Of a stretch of DNA of 64,000 nt, positions 27,346-35,646 are shown piece by piece. The notes under the pieces were generated by a model, which searched no databases, was not told the DNA's origin, and worked only from the letters and a program-made list of their open reading frames with translations. This DNA is from Flavobacterium frigidimaris (GTDB lineage Bacteria; Bacteroidota; Bacteroidia; Flavobacteriales; Flavobacteriaceae), in contig FQWG01000015.1 of NCBI GenBank assembly GCA_900129595.1, forward strand, positions 1-64,000. Direction: 5' to 3'. The position numbers and the translations under genes are program-made. Position 1 is the stretch's first letter. Every line of letters starts with the position of its first letter.

Positions 27346-27375
27346 TTTGCAGAAAGAACATTTTTTCTATCTTTA
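27346..27375 (+). promoter_or_regulatory. Candidate promoter (TTTG, 18 bases, TATCTTTA)
   Basis: TTTG at 27346-27349 and TATCTTTA at 27368-27375 sit at the spacing expected for Bacteroidota promoters, 21 bases before the DUF885 gene. The last base of the -7 box deviates (A instead of G). Confidence 0.4.
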
Positions 27376-27395
27376 AACCATTAAAAAATTAACTT

Positions 27396-29138
27396 ATGAA
27401 AAAACTATTTGTTTCAATTTTTACAATTTCTCTGCTTTTTTCGTGTAACAAAAGTACTAAGTCTAACGAAGATAAAGCTTTAGACGGAAAATTTGACAAG
27501 TATAAAGACGGTTTTGTAACTTCTTTATGGAAAATTAATCCAGGTTGGGCTTCTGGCGTTGGCTATCATAAATATGACAGTATTTTGTCTGTTCCGGATG
27601 CCAATGAAGAAAAAATTCAACTTGAGTTTGTCAACGCACAATTAGACTCCCTAAAACAGTATAATGTTGACAATTTGTCTGATAACAACAAAACTGATTT
27701 TTATATGATAAAAAATCAGCTTGAAGCCACTGTTTTCAGTATCAAAGAAATGAAATCATCTGAGTGGAATCCTTCTGAATACAATGTATGCGGATCATTT
27801 GCTGAGATTTTAAACGGAAAGTACGATTCTCTGGAAGTTCGTTTACGTGCTTTTAATGCTAAAATGAACAATGTTCCGGCTTATTACGAAGCAGCCAAAA
27901 AGAACATCAAAAATCCAACTGTTGAGCATACTGAACTTGCAATCGCGCAAAATCTTGGCGGTTCATCTGTTTTTGATACCGATTTAGCTACTGCTTTAAA
28001 ACAAAGCAAGCTAACCGAAGCTGAGAAAAAAGAAATGCTTGAAAAAGCAAAAACAGCGAAAAAAGCAATTACAGATTACGCTGACTGGCTAAAAAACTTA
28101 CCAAACAAAACGCCACGTTCTTTTAGATTAGGTGCTGCATTATATGCTAAAAAATTCAATTTTGATATTCAGTCGAGTTATACGGCTGATGAGATTTTTA
28201 AAGTAGCCAACGACCACAAAAAGGATTTGCACGAAAAAATGTTTGTGCTCGCAGATAAACTTTGGACGAAATACAAAGGAAACGAAGCGAAACCAACCAA
28301 CAAACTGGAATTAATCAAACAAGTTATTGATAAAATCTCGTTGCAGCATACAACTCCTGAGAAGTTTCAGTCTGAAATTGAGAAACAAATTCCGGAATTA
28401 ACAGCTTATGTAAAAGCAAAAGATTTACTATACATCGATCCGTCTAAACCTCTTGTAGTTCGTAAAGAACCGGCTTATATGGCTGGAGTTGCCGGAGCGT
28501 CTATTTCTGCACCCGGACCTTACGACAAAAATGCCAATACTTATTATAACGTAGGAAGTTTGTCAGGCTGGACGGCTGAGAATGCTGAAAGTTATTTAAG
28601 AGAATACAACGATTATATCTTACAGATTTTAAACATTCACGAAGCAGTTCCGGGACATTATACGCAATTGGTTTATAGCAATCAATCGCCAAGTATCATT
28701 AAGTCTATCTTAGGAAATGGCGCAATGGTTGAAGGCTGGGCCGTTTATGCAGAGAAAATGATGTTGGAGAGCGGCTATAAAAATTCTGATGAAATGTGGT
28801 TGATGTATTACAAATGGAATTTAAGAGCCACTTGCAATACCATTTTAGATATTAGTGTTCATACCAAAAACATGTCTAAAGAAGCTGCAATCGATCTATT
28901 GACCAAAGAAGCTTTTCAGCAACAAGCAGAAGCAGACGGAAAATGGAAACGCGTGACTTTATCACAAGTTCAATTGTGTTCTTATTTTACAGGATATACT
29001 GAAATATATAACCTGAGAGAAGAACTTAAAAAGAAAGAAGGAGATCAATTTAACCTAAAAAAGTTTCATGAGAAATTCTTAAGTTTTGGAAGTGCTCCGG
29101 TAAAATACATCAAAGAATTGATGTTGTCTAAAGAGTAA
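27396..29138 (+). CDS. DUF885 family lipoprotein (M32-like metallopeptidase fold)
   Basis: 580 residues. The lipoprotein signal ends ISLLFSC (Cys17), so the protein is periplasmic or surface-anchored. The DUF885 core is marked by NIHEAVPGHYTQLVYSN (an HExxPGH zinc-site-like motif near residue 410) and MVEGWAVYAEKMMLE about 35 residues later, which would supply the third ligand. Members are presumed peptidases. It is transcribed alone, with a terminator 20 bases beyond the stop. Confidence 0.82.
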   Translation: MKKLFVSIFTISLLFSCNKSTKSNEDKALDGKFDKYKDGFVTSLWKINPGWASGVGYHKYDSILSVPDANEEKIQLEFVNAQLDSLKQYNVDNLSDNNKTDFYMIKNQLEATVFSIKEMKSSEWNPSEYNVCGSFAEILNGKYDSLEVRLRAFNAKMNNVPAYYEAAKKNIKNPTVEHTELAIAQNLGGSSVFDTDLATALKQSKLTEAEKKEMLEKAKTAKKAITDYADWLKNLPNKTPRSFRLGAALYAKKFNFDIQSSYTADEIFKVANDHKKDLHEKMFVLADKLWTKYKGNEAKPTNKLELIKQVIDKISLQHTTPEKFQSEIEKQIPELTAYVKAKDLLYIDPSKPLVVRKEPAYMAGVAGASISAPGPYDKNANTYYNVGSLSGWTAENAESYLREYNDYILQILNIHEAVPGHYTQLVYSNQSPSIIKSILGNGAMVEGWAVYAEKMMLESGYKNSDEMWLMYYKWNLRATCNTILDISVHTKNMSKEAAIDLLTKEAFQQQAEADGKWKRVTLSQVQLCSYFTGYTEIYNLREELKKKEGDQFNLKKFHEKFLSFGSAPVKYIKELMLSKE

Positions 29139-29159
29139 ATTTTATTGCAATTTTACTAG

Positions 29160-29200
29160 AAAAGGTTTGATGAGAGTAATTCTTATCAAACCTTTTTACT
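29160..29200 (+). terminator. Intrinsic terminator
   Basis: 12-base perfect stem (29160-29171 with 29185-29196) and a short T run, just after the DUF885 gene. Confidence 0.75.
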
Positions 29201-29235
29201 TTTAAAGATTTTACAGGATTTTAGTTTTTTTTTAT

Positions 29236-29331
29236 GGAGCTAATCCCGCTATACGTTTCAATCTTTTGCGCCTCCCGATAGCTATCGGGACTGGCAAAAA
29301 AGGATTTCCACTTCTATCAGGGCTATGCAAT
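29236..29331. repeat. Interspersed element, copy 1
   Basis: Shares an ordered set of blocks with 37341-37424: AGCTA-TCC, CTTTT, AAAAAAGGAT, then ATCAGGGCTA. The middle contains a perfect 18-base palindrome, TCCCGATAGCTATCGGGA, at 29273-29290. The copies are non-coding and lie in intergenic DNA, as expected of a short interspersed repeat family. Confidence 0.6.
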
Positions 29332-29558
29332 CATTTTCATAAGAATGTTTTAGATGTAATTAGTCAACAAAGATTGGTGAATATCTCAATGGAAATTCTA
29401 GTGTGATCTCTCCTTCGTCGAGATGACAAACTTTGTGGTTACTTTTCCAATATAAAATCCTTATAGAATAATAAGAAAATAAGAGAGGAAATCCGTTTTT
29501 ATCCGCGTTTTGCTTTAGCAATCCGTTTCATCCGCGTTCAATACAACAATATCTATTT

Positions 29559-30530
29559 TTAAATAATCACAACTAACCTTTTACCATCCGCAACTTCAAT
29601 GTTCCAGGCTTTTTCAATATCAACTAAAGAAACAGTTTCAATATTTACTTTTAATTGATTTTGCGCAGCCAGAAGAAACATTTCCGGTAATATCTCTGAG
29701 AATAACAATTTCACTTCATCTTTGGTCCAGCTTCCCAAACCGGAACCTGACAATTGTAAATCTACACTTCGTAAAACTGAGGCAGATAATTGTATGCTAT
29801 CACCTGACATCGCTCCAATAGAAACATAACGTACTCTATGCGTAAAATTTCCTTTTCCTTTTAAAAAAGAAAAAATTAATTCTGCCGTATGTCCCCACAA
29901 ATAATCCAGAATAATATCGACAGGCGTATTTTCCTGAATAGCTTTAAGCTGAGCTATAATCGCCTGATCGTCCTGTTTTAAAGAGATAATTTCATCAGCA
30001 CCAATTGCTAAAAGATTTTGAAGCGTTTCTTCGTTTCTTCCGGTAACAATTACTTTTTTTGCGCCATAATGTTTCGCCATCTGAACCGCCATTTGACTTG
30101 TAAAGCCAGTCGCACCGTTGATCAAAACCGTTTCCCCAGATTTTATTTGTGCTCTAAATCTCAACGCCATTGCAGAACCTGCCACTGCATTTGGCATTGC
30201 TGCCGCTGTTGCATCGCTCAATCCTGCAGGCAACGGAATCATTCTGTTTTTTTCTACAAGGGCTTTTTCTGCAATTGTTCCGCTAATGCCCCGCGCGTAA
30301 ACTCTTGTTCCGTTTTCTAAAATACCAATACCGTCACTGCCAATTACAGTTCCGTTTTGATTTTCACTTTCAGATGAATAGTGATCTCCGCTTGCAATTC
30401 CTTTATCAAGATTGGTAATCGCTACAGCTTTAACCGAAATTAAAACTTCATTCTCATTTTGCACAATTGGCTCTGTAAATTCTGCATATTTTGGCAATTC
30501 GCCTTTTTTATAAATAACTGCTGCTTTCAT
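29559..30530 (-). CDS. Medium-chain dehydrogenase/reductase, quinone-oxidoreductase type
   Basis: 323 residues. A GroES-like N-terminal domain (KAAVIYKKGELPKYAEF, NEVLISVKAVAITNLDKG) is followed by a Rossmann domain with NGATGFTSQMAVQMAKHYGAKKVIVTGR near residue 140. There are no zinc-ligand Cys residues, so it belongs to the zinc-independent NADPH:quinone reductase-like branch. Its substrate is probably a small carbonyl or quinone. A Crp-type regulator gene lies 166 bases upstream on the same strand. Confidence 0.8.
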   Translation of the reverse strand: MKAAVIYKKGELPKYAEFTEPIVQNENEVLISVKAVAITNLDKGIASGDHYSSESENQNGTVIGSDGIGILENGTRVYARGISGTIAEKALVEKNRMIPLPAGLSDATAAAMPNAVAGSAMALRFRAQIKSGETVLINGATGFTSQMAVQMAKHYGAKKVIVTGRNEETLQNLLAIGADEIISLKQDDQAIIAQLKAIQENTPVDIILDYLWGHTAELIFSFLKGKGNFTHRVRYVSIGAMSGDSIQLSASVLRSVDLQLSGSGLGSWTKDEVKLLFSEILPEMFLLAAQNQLKVNIETVSLVDIEKAWNIEVADGKRLVVII

Positions 30531-30610
30531 AATGATTAAATTTTATAAAGCAAAATTACAGAGTCGGTTAGGGGTAGACGATAACATTTGTTATCAAATA
30601 TTTTTTTTAA

Positions 30611-30672
30611 ATCATATAAGCTATATAAGTTAATTTAAATTTGACTAATAATTTCTTATATAAGTTATATGG
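30611..30672. repeat. Short palindromic interspersed repeat (CATATAAG family)
   Basis: ATCATATAAGCTATATAAGTTA at the left faces CTTATATAAGTTATATGGT at the right. The same phrase occurs singly at 2731, 32643 and 54181. It lies between the regulator and the reductase genes and may fold into a hairpin. Confidence 0.4.
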
Positions 30673-30696
30673 TGAAAATATTACGGTGATAATTAA

Positions 30697-31272
30697 TTAT
30701 TTCTTGTGAACCAGTTTACTTTTGATTCTGCTTAAATGAACCGTTGTCACACCAAGATAAGAAGCAATATAATGCTGGGGAACACGCTGAATGATTTGAG
30801 GTCTTTCTTTAATTAAATTAAGATAACGCTGAGCAGGAGAGTCCTTTATAAAAGAAACAAAATATTTCATATAATCGAATGTACGCTCAAAAAGCATATC
30901 AATCAAACGATCTCTTAATTCCGGAATCTCTTTGATTTCTTCTAAAATTGTATCCAGATCATTTTTATGAATCCAACATAGAATCGAAGGTTCGATAGTT
31001 TCTACAAAAGCCTGACTTGGAAATTTTTTCATGAAACTTTCGATTGAAGCCACACTCTGATTTTCGAAAAAAAACTGAGTCGTTAGATCTTTTCCGTTAT
31101 TATTGAACCAAACTCTGATACAGCCTTTTTCGATTATAAAAAGCTTTTTTGAGATTTCACCTTCTTCTAAAAGAGTTGTTTTTGCAGGAACTTCAATCCG
31201 ATTGAAATAGCTGGTATATTCGAGCCATTTTTCATCGGTTAATGGAAATTTATTTCGGAATTGGTTAAACAT
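30697..31272 (-). CDS. Crp/Fnr family transcriptional regulator
   Basis: 191 residues. The cyclic-nucleotide-binding-type beta roll spans about 20-110 (AKTTLLEEGEISKKLFIIEKGCIRVW). A C-terminal winged helix has the recognition segment IASYLGVTTVHLSRIKSKLVHKK. There are no cysteines arranged for an Fe-S cluster. This is the common Bacteroidota Crp-like type whose effector is usually unknown. It probably controls the reductase gene downstream, by proximity only. Confidence 0.82.
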   Translation of the reverse strand: MFNQFRNKFPLTDEKWLEYTSYFNRIEVPAKTTLLEEGEISKKLFIIEKGCIRVWFNNNGKDLTTQFFFENQSVASIESFMKKFPSQAFVETIEPSILCWIHKNDLDTILEEIKEIPELRDRLIDMLFERTFDYMKYFVSFIKDSPAQRYLNLIKERPQIIQRVPQHYIASYLGVTTVHLSRIKSKLVHKK

Positions 31273-31297
31273 TTATTACTTTACTTTAAATAAATTA

Positions 31298-31774
31298 TTA
31301 TACTGAATTGGAATTATATCCAGTTCTAGTTGATAAAATATGAATAATGATGTTGTTTAGAAACTCTCCTTTTTCAACATCTGTTTTTAGAGACATTTTT
31401 TGCGAGGAACTCCAAAATTTCTCTTTTACATCCGCTATTGTATTTCCTTCTAAGAAATAAGAAAAACTATTATTTAAAGAAAAATAATTCGCTGTTGTCC
31501 TTCTTATAATTTTATTATGGTCAGATATATAGACTCCAGTAATTTCAATTATATCTTTTGTCTTTTCTTTATTTTGAAATAAAATTTCATATTTAGCAGA
31601 ACCGAAAGGAGATTCATAACTTAGAAGTTCTAAAATAAGATCATCATTAAAATCAAAAATTTTAATTAAATTTTTTCTTAGCCAATTAAATTTAATTGTC
31701 GAATAAAACAATAACTCATCATCTTTATAAGCATATAAACTTTGCTTTTTATTCTCTACAAATTCTATATCCAT
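31298..31774 (-). CDS. Hypothetical cytoplasmic protein
   Basis: 158 residues with no signal peptide or membrane helix. It begins MDIEFVENKKQSLYAYKDDELLFY, continues with mixed strands and helices, and shows no family motif. It is 25 bases upstream of the Crp-type gene and 9 bases downstream of the gene starting at 32191, so these may form one transcript. Confidence 0.55.
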   Translation of the reverse strand: MDIEFVENKKQSLYAYKDDELLFYSTIKFNWLRKNLIKIFDFNDDLILELLSYESPFGSAKYEILFQNKEKTKDIIEITGVYISDHNKIIRRTTANYFSLNNSFSYFLEGNTIADVKEKFWSSSQKMSLKTDVEKGEFLNNIIIHILSTRTGYNSNSV

Positions 31775-31783
31775 CTATAAAAA

Positions 31784-32191
31784 CTAATTCGAATTCGACT
31801 CCAATTCAAACAACTGTACCTGACTTTTCAATCGATCCACTAATAAGTTCATCATTCTTTTATTTAAACTTGAGGAGTTCTGAATATAGATATCGTATTC
31901 TTCAATCGTAAAAAGTGCCATGATGATCCCTTTTAGAGAATTTCTGAACTTAATATCCTTCTGAATGGAATTTTCGATTGTCTGCAATTTCTTTTCAACG
32001 GTATAAGAATAAAAATCGGCTTTATTTTTATTGACATAATTAATAAAAACCGCAATAAACAAATCATTCTGAAGTTTTAAAATAGGCCTAATTGTCTGAT
32101 TTTGAAACAATTCATCAGGTGAAGATTGAGCACTTACAGTTCCTAAAGTCTCTCCTCTGAATTCTCTTAAAAAAGCGTCTCTATCTTCCAT
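31784..32191 (-). CDS. Hypothetical cytoplasmic helical protein
   Basis: 135 residues, mostly helical (NKADFYSYTVEKKLQTIENSIQKDIKFRNSLKGIIMALFT). The start is at MEDRDAFLREFRGETLGTV. No domain was recognised. It heads the minus-strand run 32191-30697. Confidence 0.6.
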   Translation of the reverse strand: MEDRDAFLREFRGETLGTVSAQSSPDELFQNQTIRPILKLQNDLFIAVFINYVNKNKADFYSYTVEKKLQTIENSIQKDIKFRNSLKGIIMALFTIEEYDIYIQNSSSLNKRMMNLLVDRLKSQVQLFELESNSN

Positions 32192-32251
32192 GTTTTTTCT
32201 TTAAATTTAGAAAAAATTCCAATACAAAATTCTTTTACCTAAATTAAAATT

Positions 32252-32635
32252 ATGAGATTTCATACCAGAAAATGGGTTAAACCCGAAGATTTAAATCCAA
32301 ACGGCACTTTATTTGGCGGGAAATTATTAGCCTGGATAGACGAAGAACTGGCGTTGTACACCATCATTCAATTAGAGAATACCAGAGTAGTGACCAAATA
32401 CATGTCTGAAATCAATTTTAAGAGCTCGGCCAGACAGGGAGATATTGTCGAAATTGGAATTGACGTTGTAAAATTCGGAAATACTTCTTTGGTTTTAACC
32501 TGTGCCGTCAGAAACATGATGACACGCGAAATCATCATTACAATTGATCAGACGACAATGGTTAATTTAGACGAAAACGGAAAACCAAAAGCGCATGGTA
32601 AAACGCAAATCGAATTTGTAAAAGACCGAATATAA
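32252..32635 (+). CDS. Acyl-CoA thioesterase, hotdog fold
   Basis: 127 residues. NPNGTLFGGKLLAWIDEELALY is the hotdog helix signature of the YciA/acyl-CoA hydrolase group, with the catalytic Asp in WIDEE. VVTKYMSEINFKSSARQGDIVEIGIDVVKFGNTSL supplies the following strands. It should hydrolyse acyl-CoA to free acid and CoA in the cytoplasm. It is divergent from the hypothetical gene at 32191 across 60 bases. Confidence 0.85.
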   Translation: MRFHTRKWVKPEDLNPNGTLFGGKLLAWIDEELALYTIIQLENTRVVTKYMSEINFKSSARQGDIVEIGIDVVKFGNTSLVLTCAVRNMMTREIIITIDQTTMVNLDENGKPKAHGKTQIEFVKDRI

Positions 32636-32721
32636 ATTTCTGCCATATAAGTGATATTAGTTCATTTAAAAACAAGCTTAGATTTTCTTACTTCACTTAA
32701 ATGGTTAAAAAAAAAACACTA

Positions 32722-33153
32722 ATGAATATCAAAACTTTATTTTTCCTTTTTCTAGTTTTAACGCTTGCTTTTTCATGCAATTCTAAAGATGAGAAGAGCC
32801 AATACAAACAGATAACTTATTACGCTGTGAACGGAAAAGATACTGCAATTTTGGCGATTAATATCAACGACAAACGGTTTTACGGTCGCTATGAAATAGT
32901 GTACCATAAAATAGGAAAGGATTCTGGAGATGTCAGAGGAGATATAAAAGGAGATACTTTAAGAGGTGATTTTCATTATATCTCCAACGGAGGCAGCTGG
33001 AAAAGAATCCCGCTGGCACTATTAAAAAAAGAAAACAAATTGTTTTTAGGAAGTGGGGTAATAGGCATATATTTCAACCTTCCGTGTTTTATGCCCGGAA
33101 CTCCAATAGAATACAATAATTCGAAGTTTGTTTTTGAAGAAGTGAAAAAATAG
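32722..33153 (+). CDS. Lipoprotein of unknown function
   Basis: 143 residues from the ATG at 32722 (the frame opens at 32701, but the lipoprotein signal MNIKTLFFLFLVLTLAFSC begins here). The mature part (YYAVNGKDTAILAININDKRFYGRYEIVYHKIGKDSGDVRGDIKGDTLRG-type region) looks like a small beta barrel with glycine-rich turns. No assigned function. The CCATATAAGTGAT phrase lies 66 bases upstream. Confidence 0.6.
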   Translation: MNIKTLFFLFLVLTLAFSCNSKDEKSQYKQITYYAVNGKDTAILAININDKRFYGRYEIVYHKIGKDSGDVRGDIKGDTLRGDFHYISNGGSWKRIPLALLKKENKLFLGSGVIGIYFNLPCFMPGTPIEYNNSKFVFEEVKK

Positions 33154-33365
33154 TTTCAGGTTTTCTTTGTTTCAGGTTTCAAGTGATTAACCGCAAAGAA
33201 CGCCAAGGTTTACGCAAGGTTCGCTAAGTATTTGTTCTATTCATAGACACAAAGCTTTGCGAACTTTACTTTTTCTAAAACATTAAACAGATTAAAATCT
33301 TAGCATTCTTTGCGGTAAAAATTATGTTCAAAGTTAAGTAACCTGAAACAAAGAAAACCTGAAAC
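33153..33365. repeat. Long imperfect palindrome with 26-bp perfect arms
   Basis: A 26-base arm (33153-33178, built of GTTTCAGG-type units) is perfectly repeated in inverted orientation at 33340-33365. A second, inner pair (ACCGCAAAGAACGC against GCATTCTTTGCGGT) is nearly perfect. The unit exactly fills the gap between two convergent genes. It overlaps the end of the MscS-like stop codon by one base and may double as a bidirectional transcription barrier. Confidence 0.7.
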
Positions 33366-34621
33366 TAATTAAGTGGTCCAATTGTCGACGGTAATTCGAA
33401 TATTTCAAGATCAAAATAGATGACAGAAGCCATCACATGATCAAAAATATCGGCCATTATATATTCGTAGTTTGCCCAGCGCTTATCGCTTGAAAAAGCA
33501 TAAATTTCTAACGGAACCCCGTGTGCCGTTGATTGTAACTGACGACACATCATGTGCATGTCTTTATTCAGACCGGGATGCGTTATCAGATATTGAATAA
33601 TATATTTTCTAAACAATCCCAGGTTTGTCATATTTCGGCCATTAAGCGACAGCGATTTATCGACATCACGCAAATCATTGTATTTTTCGATTTCAGCTTG
33701 TCTGGTTTCAATATACGAACTGATCAGCTGTACACGTTTCATGTGATTGAGATCATCATTATTCAAAAAACGAATACTGCTGCTTTTAATCAGAATATGT
33801 CTTTTGATACGCCTTCCGTCAGACTTTTGCATACCGCGCCAGTTCTGAAACGAATCTGAACTCAAGGCATAAGTAGGAATCGTGGTAATCGTATTATCAA
33901 AATTTCGAACTTTTACCGTTGTCAAATTGATCTCGATAACATCTCCGTCAGCACCAAATTTATCCATAGTAATCCAGTCTCCAATACGAACCATATCATT
34001 TATGGCCACCTGAACACTCGAAACAAACCCTAAAATTGTATCCCTGAAAATCAAGATAATAATTGCAGAAAGCGTTCCTAAAATCGTTAATAATTCACCT
34101 TGTTTGATTCCGAATAAAGTCGAAATAATAAGTGCTACACCAAAAATCCAGAGGACAATCATAATAACCTGAATGAAACTGTCAATTGGTTTGTCGCTGT
34201 ATTCCGGCTTTTGTTTTAAATAATCGCGTAAAGCATTAAAAATCGTTCTGATGATCCATAATGAGATCAAAACGATATAGACACCCACTATTTTTCCGAA
34301 AACCGATTCCCAATACTCATACTTATCCAAAATAATAGGAACAGCTTTGTAGATAAAGAAAAACGGAATTAAATACGCAGTGTATTTTGTTGTTTTATTA
34401 TGAATTAAATAATCGTCAAACTTTGTTTTGGTTTTTTGCGCAAAAATAGCCGTCAAAGTAACCAAAACAAATTTTGCGATATAATAAATGGCAAAAGCCA
34501 AAGCCACGAGAATGACTATATTAAGAATGAGGCTGATATAAGACGCAAAATTGCGGCTCATTCCCCAATCTCTGAAAAGAGGGTATAAAAAATTAAATAT
34601 CTTATCCAAAAGCTTATGCAT
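33365..34621 (-). CDS. Mechanosensitive ion channel, MscS family (YbdG-like)
   Basis: 418 residues. Four hydrophobic helices lie in the first 175 residues. The pore-lining/beta-domain junction reads LGTLSAIIILIFRDTILGFVSSVQVAINDMVRIGDWITMDKFGADGDVIEINLTTVKVRNFDNTITTIP-like across about 180-250, and SDSFQNWRGM follows. The length and the insertion after the beta domain match the YbdG/MscM type rather than the minimal MscS. It acts as an inner-membrane tension-gated channel. Its start overlaps the end of the upstream DUF3817 gene by 8 bases, indicating translational coupling. Confidence 0.85.
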   Translation of the reverse strand: MHKLLDKIFNFLYPLFRDWGMSRNFASYISLILNIVILVALAFAIYYIAKFVLVTLTAIFAQKTKTKFDDYLIHNKTTKYTAYLIPFFFIYKAVPIILDKYEYWESVFGKIVGVYIVLISLWIIRTIFNALRDYLKQKPEYSDKPIDSFIQVIMIVLWIFGVALIISTLFGIKQGELLTILGTLSAIIILIFRDTILGFVSSVQVAINDMVRIGDWITMDKFGADGDVIEINLTTVKVRNFDNTITTIPTYALSSDSFQNWRGMQKSDGRRIKRHILIKSSSIRFLNNDDLNHMKRVQLISSYIETRQAEIEKYNDLRDVDKSLSLNGRNMTNLGLFRKYIIQYLITHPGLNKDMHMMCRQLQSTAHGVPLEIYAFSSDKRWANYEYIMADIFDHVMASVIYFDLEIFELPSTIGPLN

Positions 34622-34901
34622 TACTTTCTAAATATTTTTTCTCAATATAAAAAGTTCCAAACGGAATAAGAGAAGCAATTTGTATGATTGCAAAAGTTTT
34701 CAAGTCCCAGTTTTGTGGTTTTCTAAGCAAAAATGCCAACAAAACATACCCTATAAACAAAATGCCATGAGCCATCCCTAACGGACGCAATAAAGTATGG
34801 TACAGTTCCGGATTATTGTTTTTGATAACGAGCATATTAGCAAATAATACTAAATAAGAGATTCCTTCTAAAATTGCGGTAACTTTGAAAATCCTGAGCA
34901 T
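34614..34901 (-). CDS. DUF3817 small membrane protein
   Basis: 95 residues with three hydrophobic helices (VTAILEGISYLVLFANML, GILFIGYVLLAFLL, FAIIQIASLIPFGTFYIEK). PLGMAHGILFIGYV is typical of DUF3817. The function is unknown. It overlaps the MscS-like gene by 8 bases, so the two are translated from one mRNA. Confidence 0.8.
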   Translation of the reverse strand: MLRIFKVTAILEGISYLVLFANMLVIKNNNPELYHTLLRPLGMAHGILFIGYVLLAFLLRKPQNWDLKTFAIIQIASLIPFGTFYIEKKYLESNA

Positions 34902-34952
34902 GTATATATTTTTTTAAATTTAATCAGGCAAAATTAAGTATTATGGTTGGTT

Positions 34953-34987
34953 TTTGCGGTATGAATCAAGAAAGTAATTTACTTTTG
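34953..34987 (+). promoter_or_regulatory. Candidate promoter (TTTG, 23 bases, TACTTTTG)
   Basis: TTTG at 34953-34956 and TACTTTTG at 34980-34987 match the Bacteroidota -33/-7 pattern at the long end of the usual spacing. It lies 17 bases before the DUF6155 gene. Confidence 0.45.
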
Positions 34988-35004
34988 TAGTTATAAACTT
35001 TGAT

Positions 35005-35538
35005 ATGAGCAAACGCGATTTAAAAAAATATTTGACTGAATTAAGCAAAGAACAACTTGAAGAGCAAATTATCGAGTTGTACGAAAAATTCAGTCCCGTA
35101 AAAGTCTATTATGATTTTGCCTTCAATCCTAAAGAAGATAAACTTCTCCAGGAATCCAAGGTTAAAATTTCGCACGAGTATTTCCCCATCAGGAAACCAA
35201 ATGCAAAATGGCGTCCAAAAGCAAAAATGCGTCGTTCCGTTGCACAGAAATACATCAAACATTTTATAGCATTAGGAGTTGATCCTTTTGTAATTGCTGA
35301 TATTATGCTTTACAATATCGAAATAGCACAAACTTATGCATCAAATAATTTTATTAAACAGGAATTATTCTACAAAAGCATGCTGAACTCGTTCGAACAA
35401 GCTGTGAATTTCGCAATTTCTAACGGAATTTTAAGTGATTTTAGGGACCGGATTTTTGCGATTCAACAAGAAACTATTCAACAAAAATGGAAAAACAAGT
35501 ATGATTTTGAGGCTATTTTAGAGAAAATTGACTTATAA
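35005..35538 (+). CDS. DUF6155 family protein
   Basis: 177 residues, cytoplasmic and mostly helical: KRDLKKYLTELSKEQLEEQIIELYEKF, FDYAFNPKEDKLL-like, RPKAKMRRSVAQKYIKHF. The family is recognised by this N-terminal arrangement, and no biochemical role is known. It precedes a DEAD-like helicase on the same strand by 108 bases with its own -7 box. Confidence 0.7.
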   Translation: MSKRDLKKYLTELSKEQLEEQIIELYEKFSPVKVYYDFAFNPKEDKLLQESKVKISHEYFPIRKPNAKWRPKAKMRRSVAQKYIKHFIALGVDPFVIADIMLYNIEIAQTYASNNFIKQELFYKSMLNSFEQAVNFAISNGILSDFRDRIFAIQQETIQQKWKNKYDFEAILEKIDL

Positions 35539-35618
35539 AGACTTTTCTCATAAAAAATCTTATTTAAAAAAATCATTTATTTTACGTTAAAATAAGATGA
35601 ATAACTGTTTTTTCGGTG

Positions 35619-35626
35619 TATTTTTG
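35619..35626 (+). promoter_or_regulatory. Candidate -7 box (TATTTTTG)
   Basis: TAnnTTTG match 21 bases before the helicase start codon. No good -33 element was seen. Confidence 0.35.
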
Positions 35627-35646
35627 CAAAAATCCAAAAATAAACA

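Larger units (their letters stand above)
29139..29558. other. Intergenic region between convergent genes, repeat-rich
   Basis: 420 bases holding the terminator of the DUF885 gene, one copy of an interspersed element (29236-29331) with the 18-base palindrome at 29273-29290, and a tandem pair of phrases ATCCGTTTTTATCCGCG / ATCCGTTTCATCCGCG (about 29490-29540). No ORF was supported. Confidence 0.6.
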
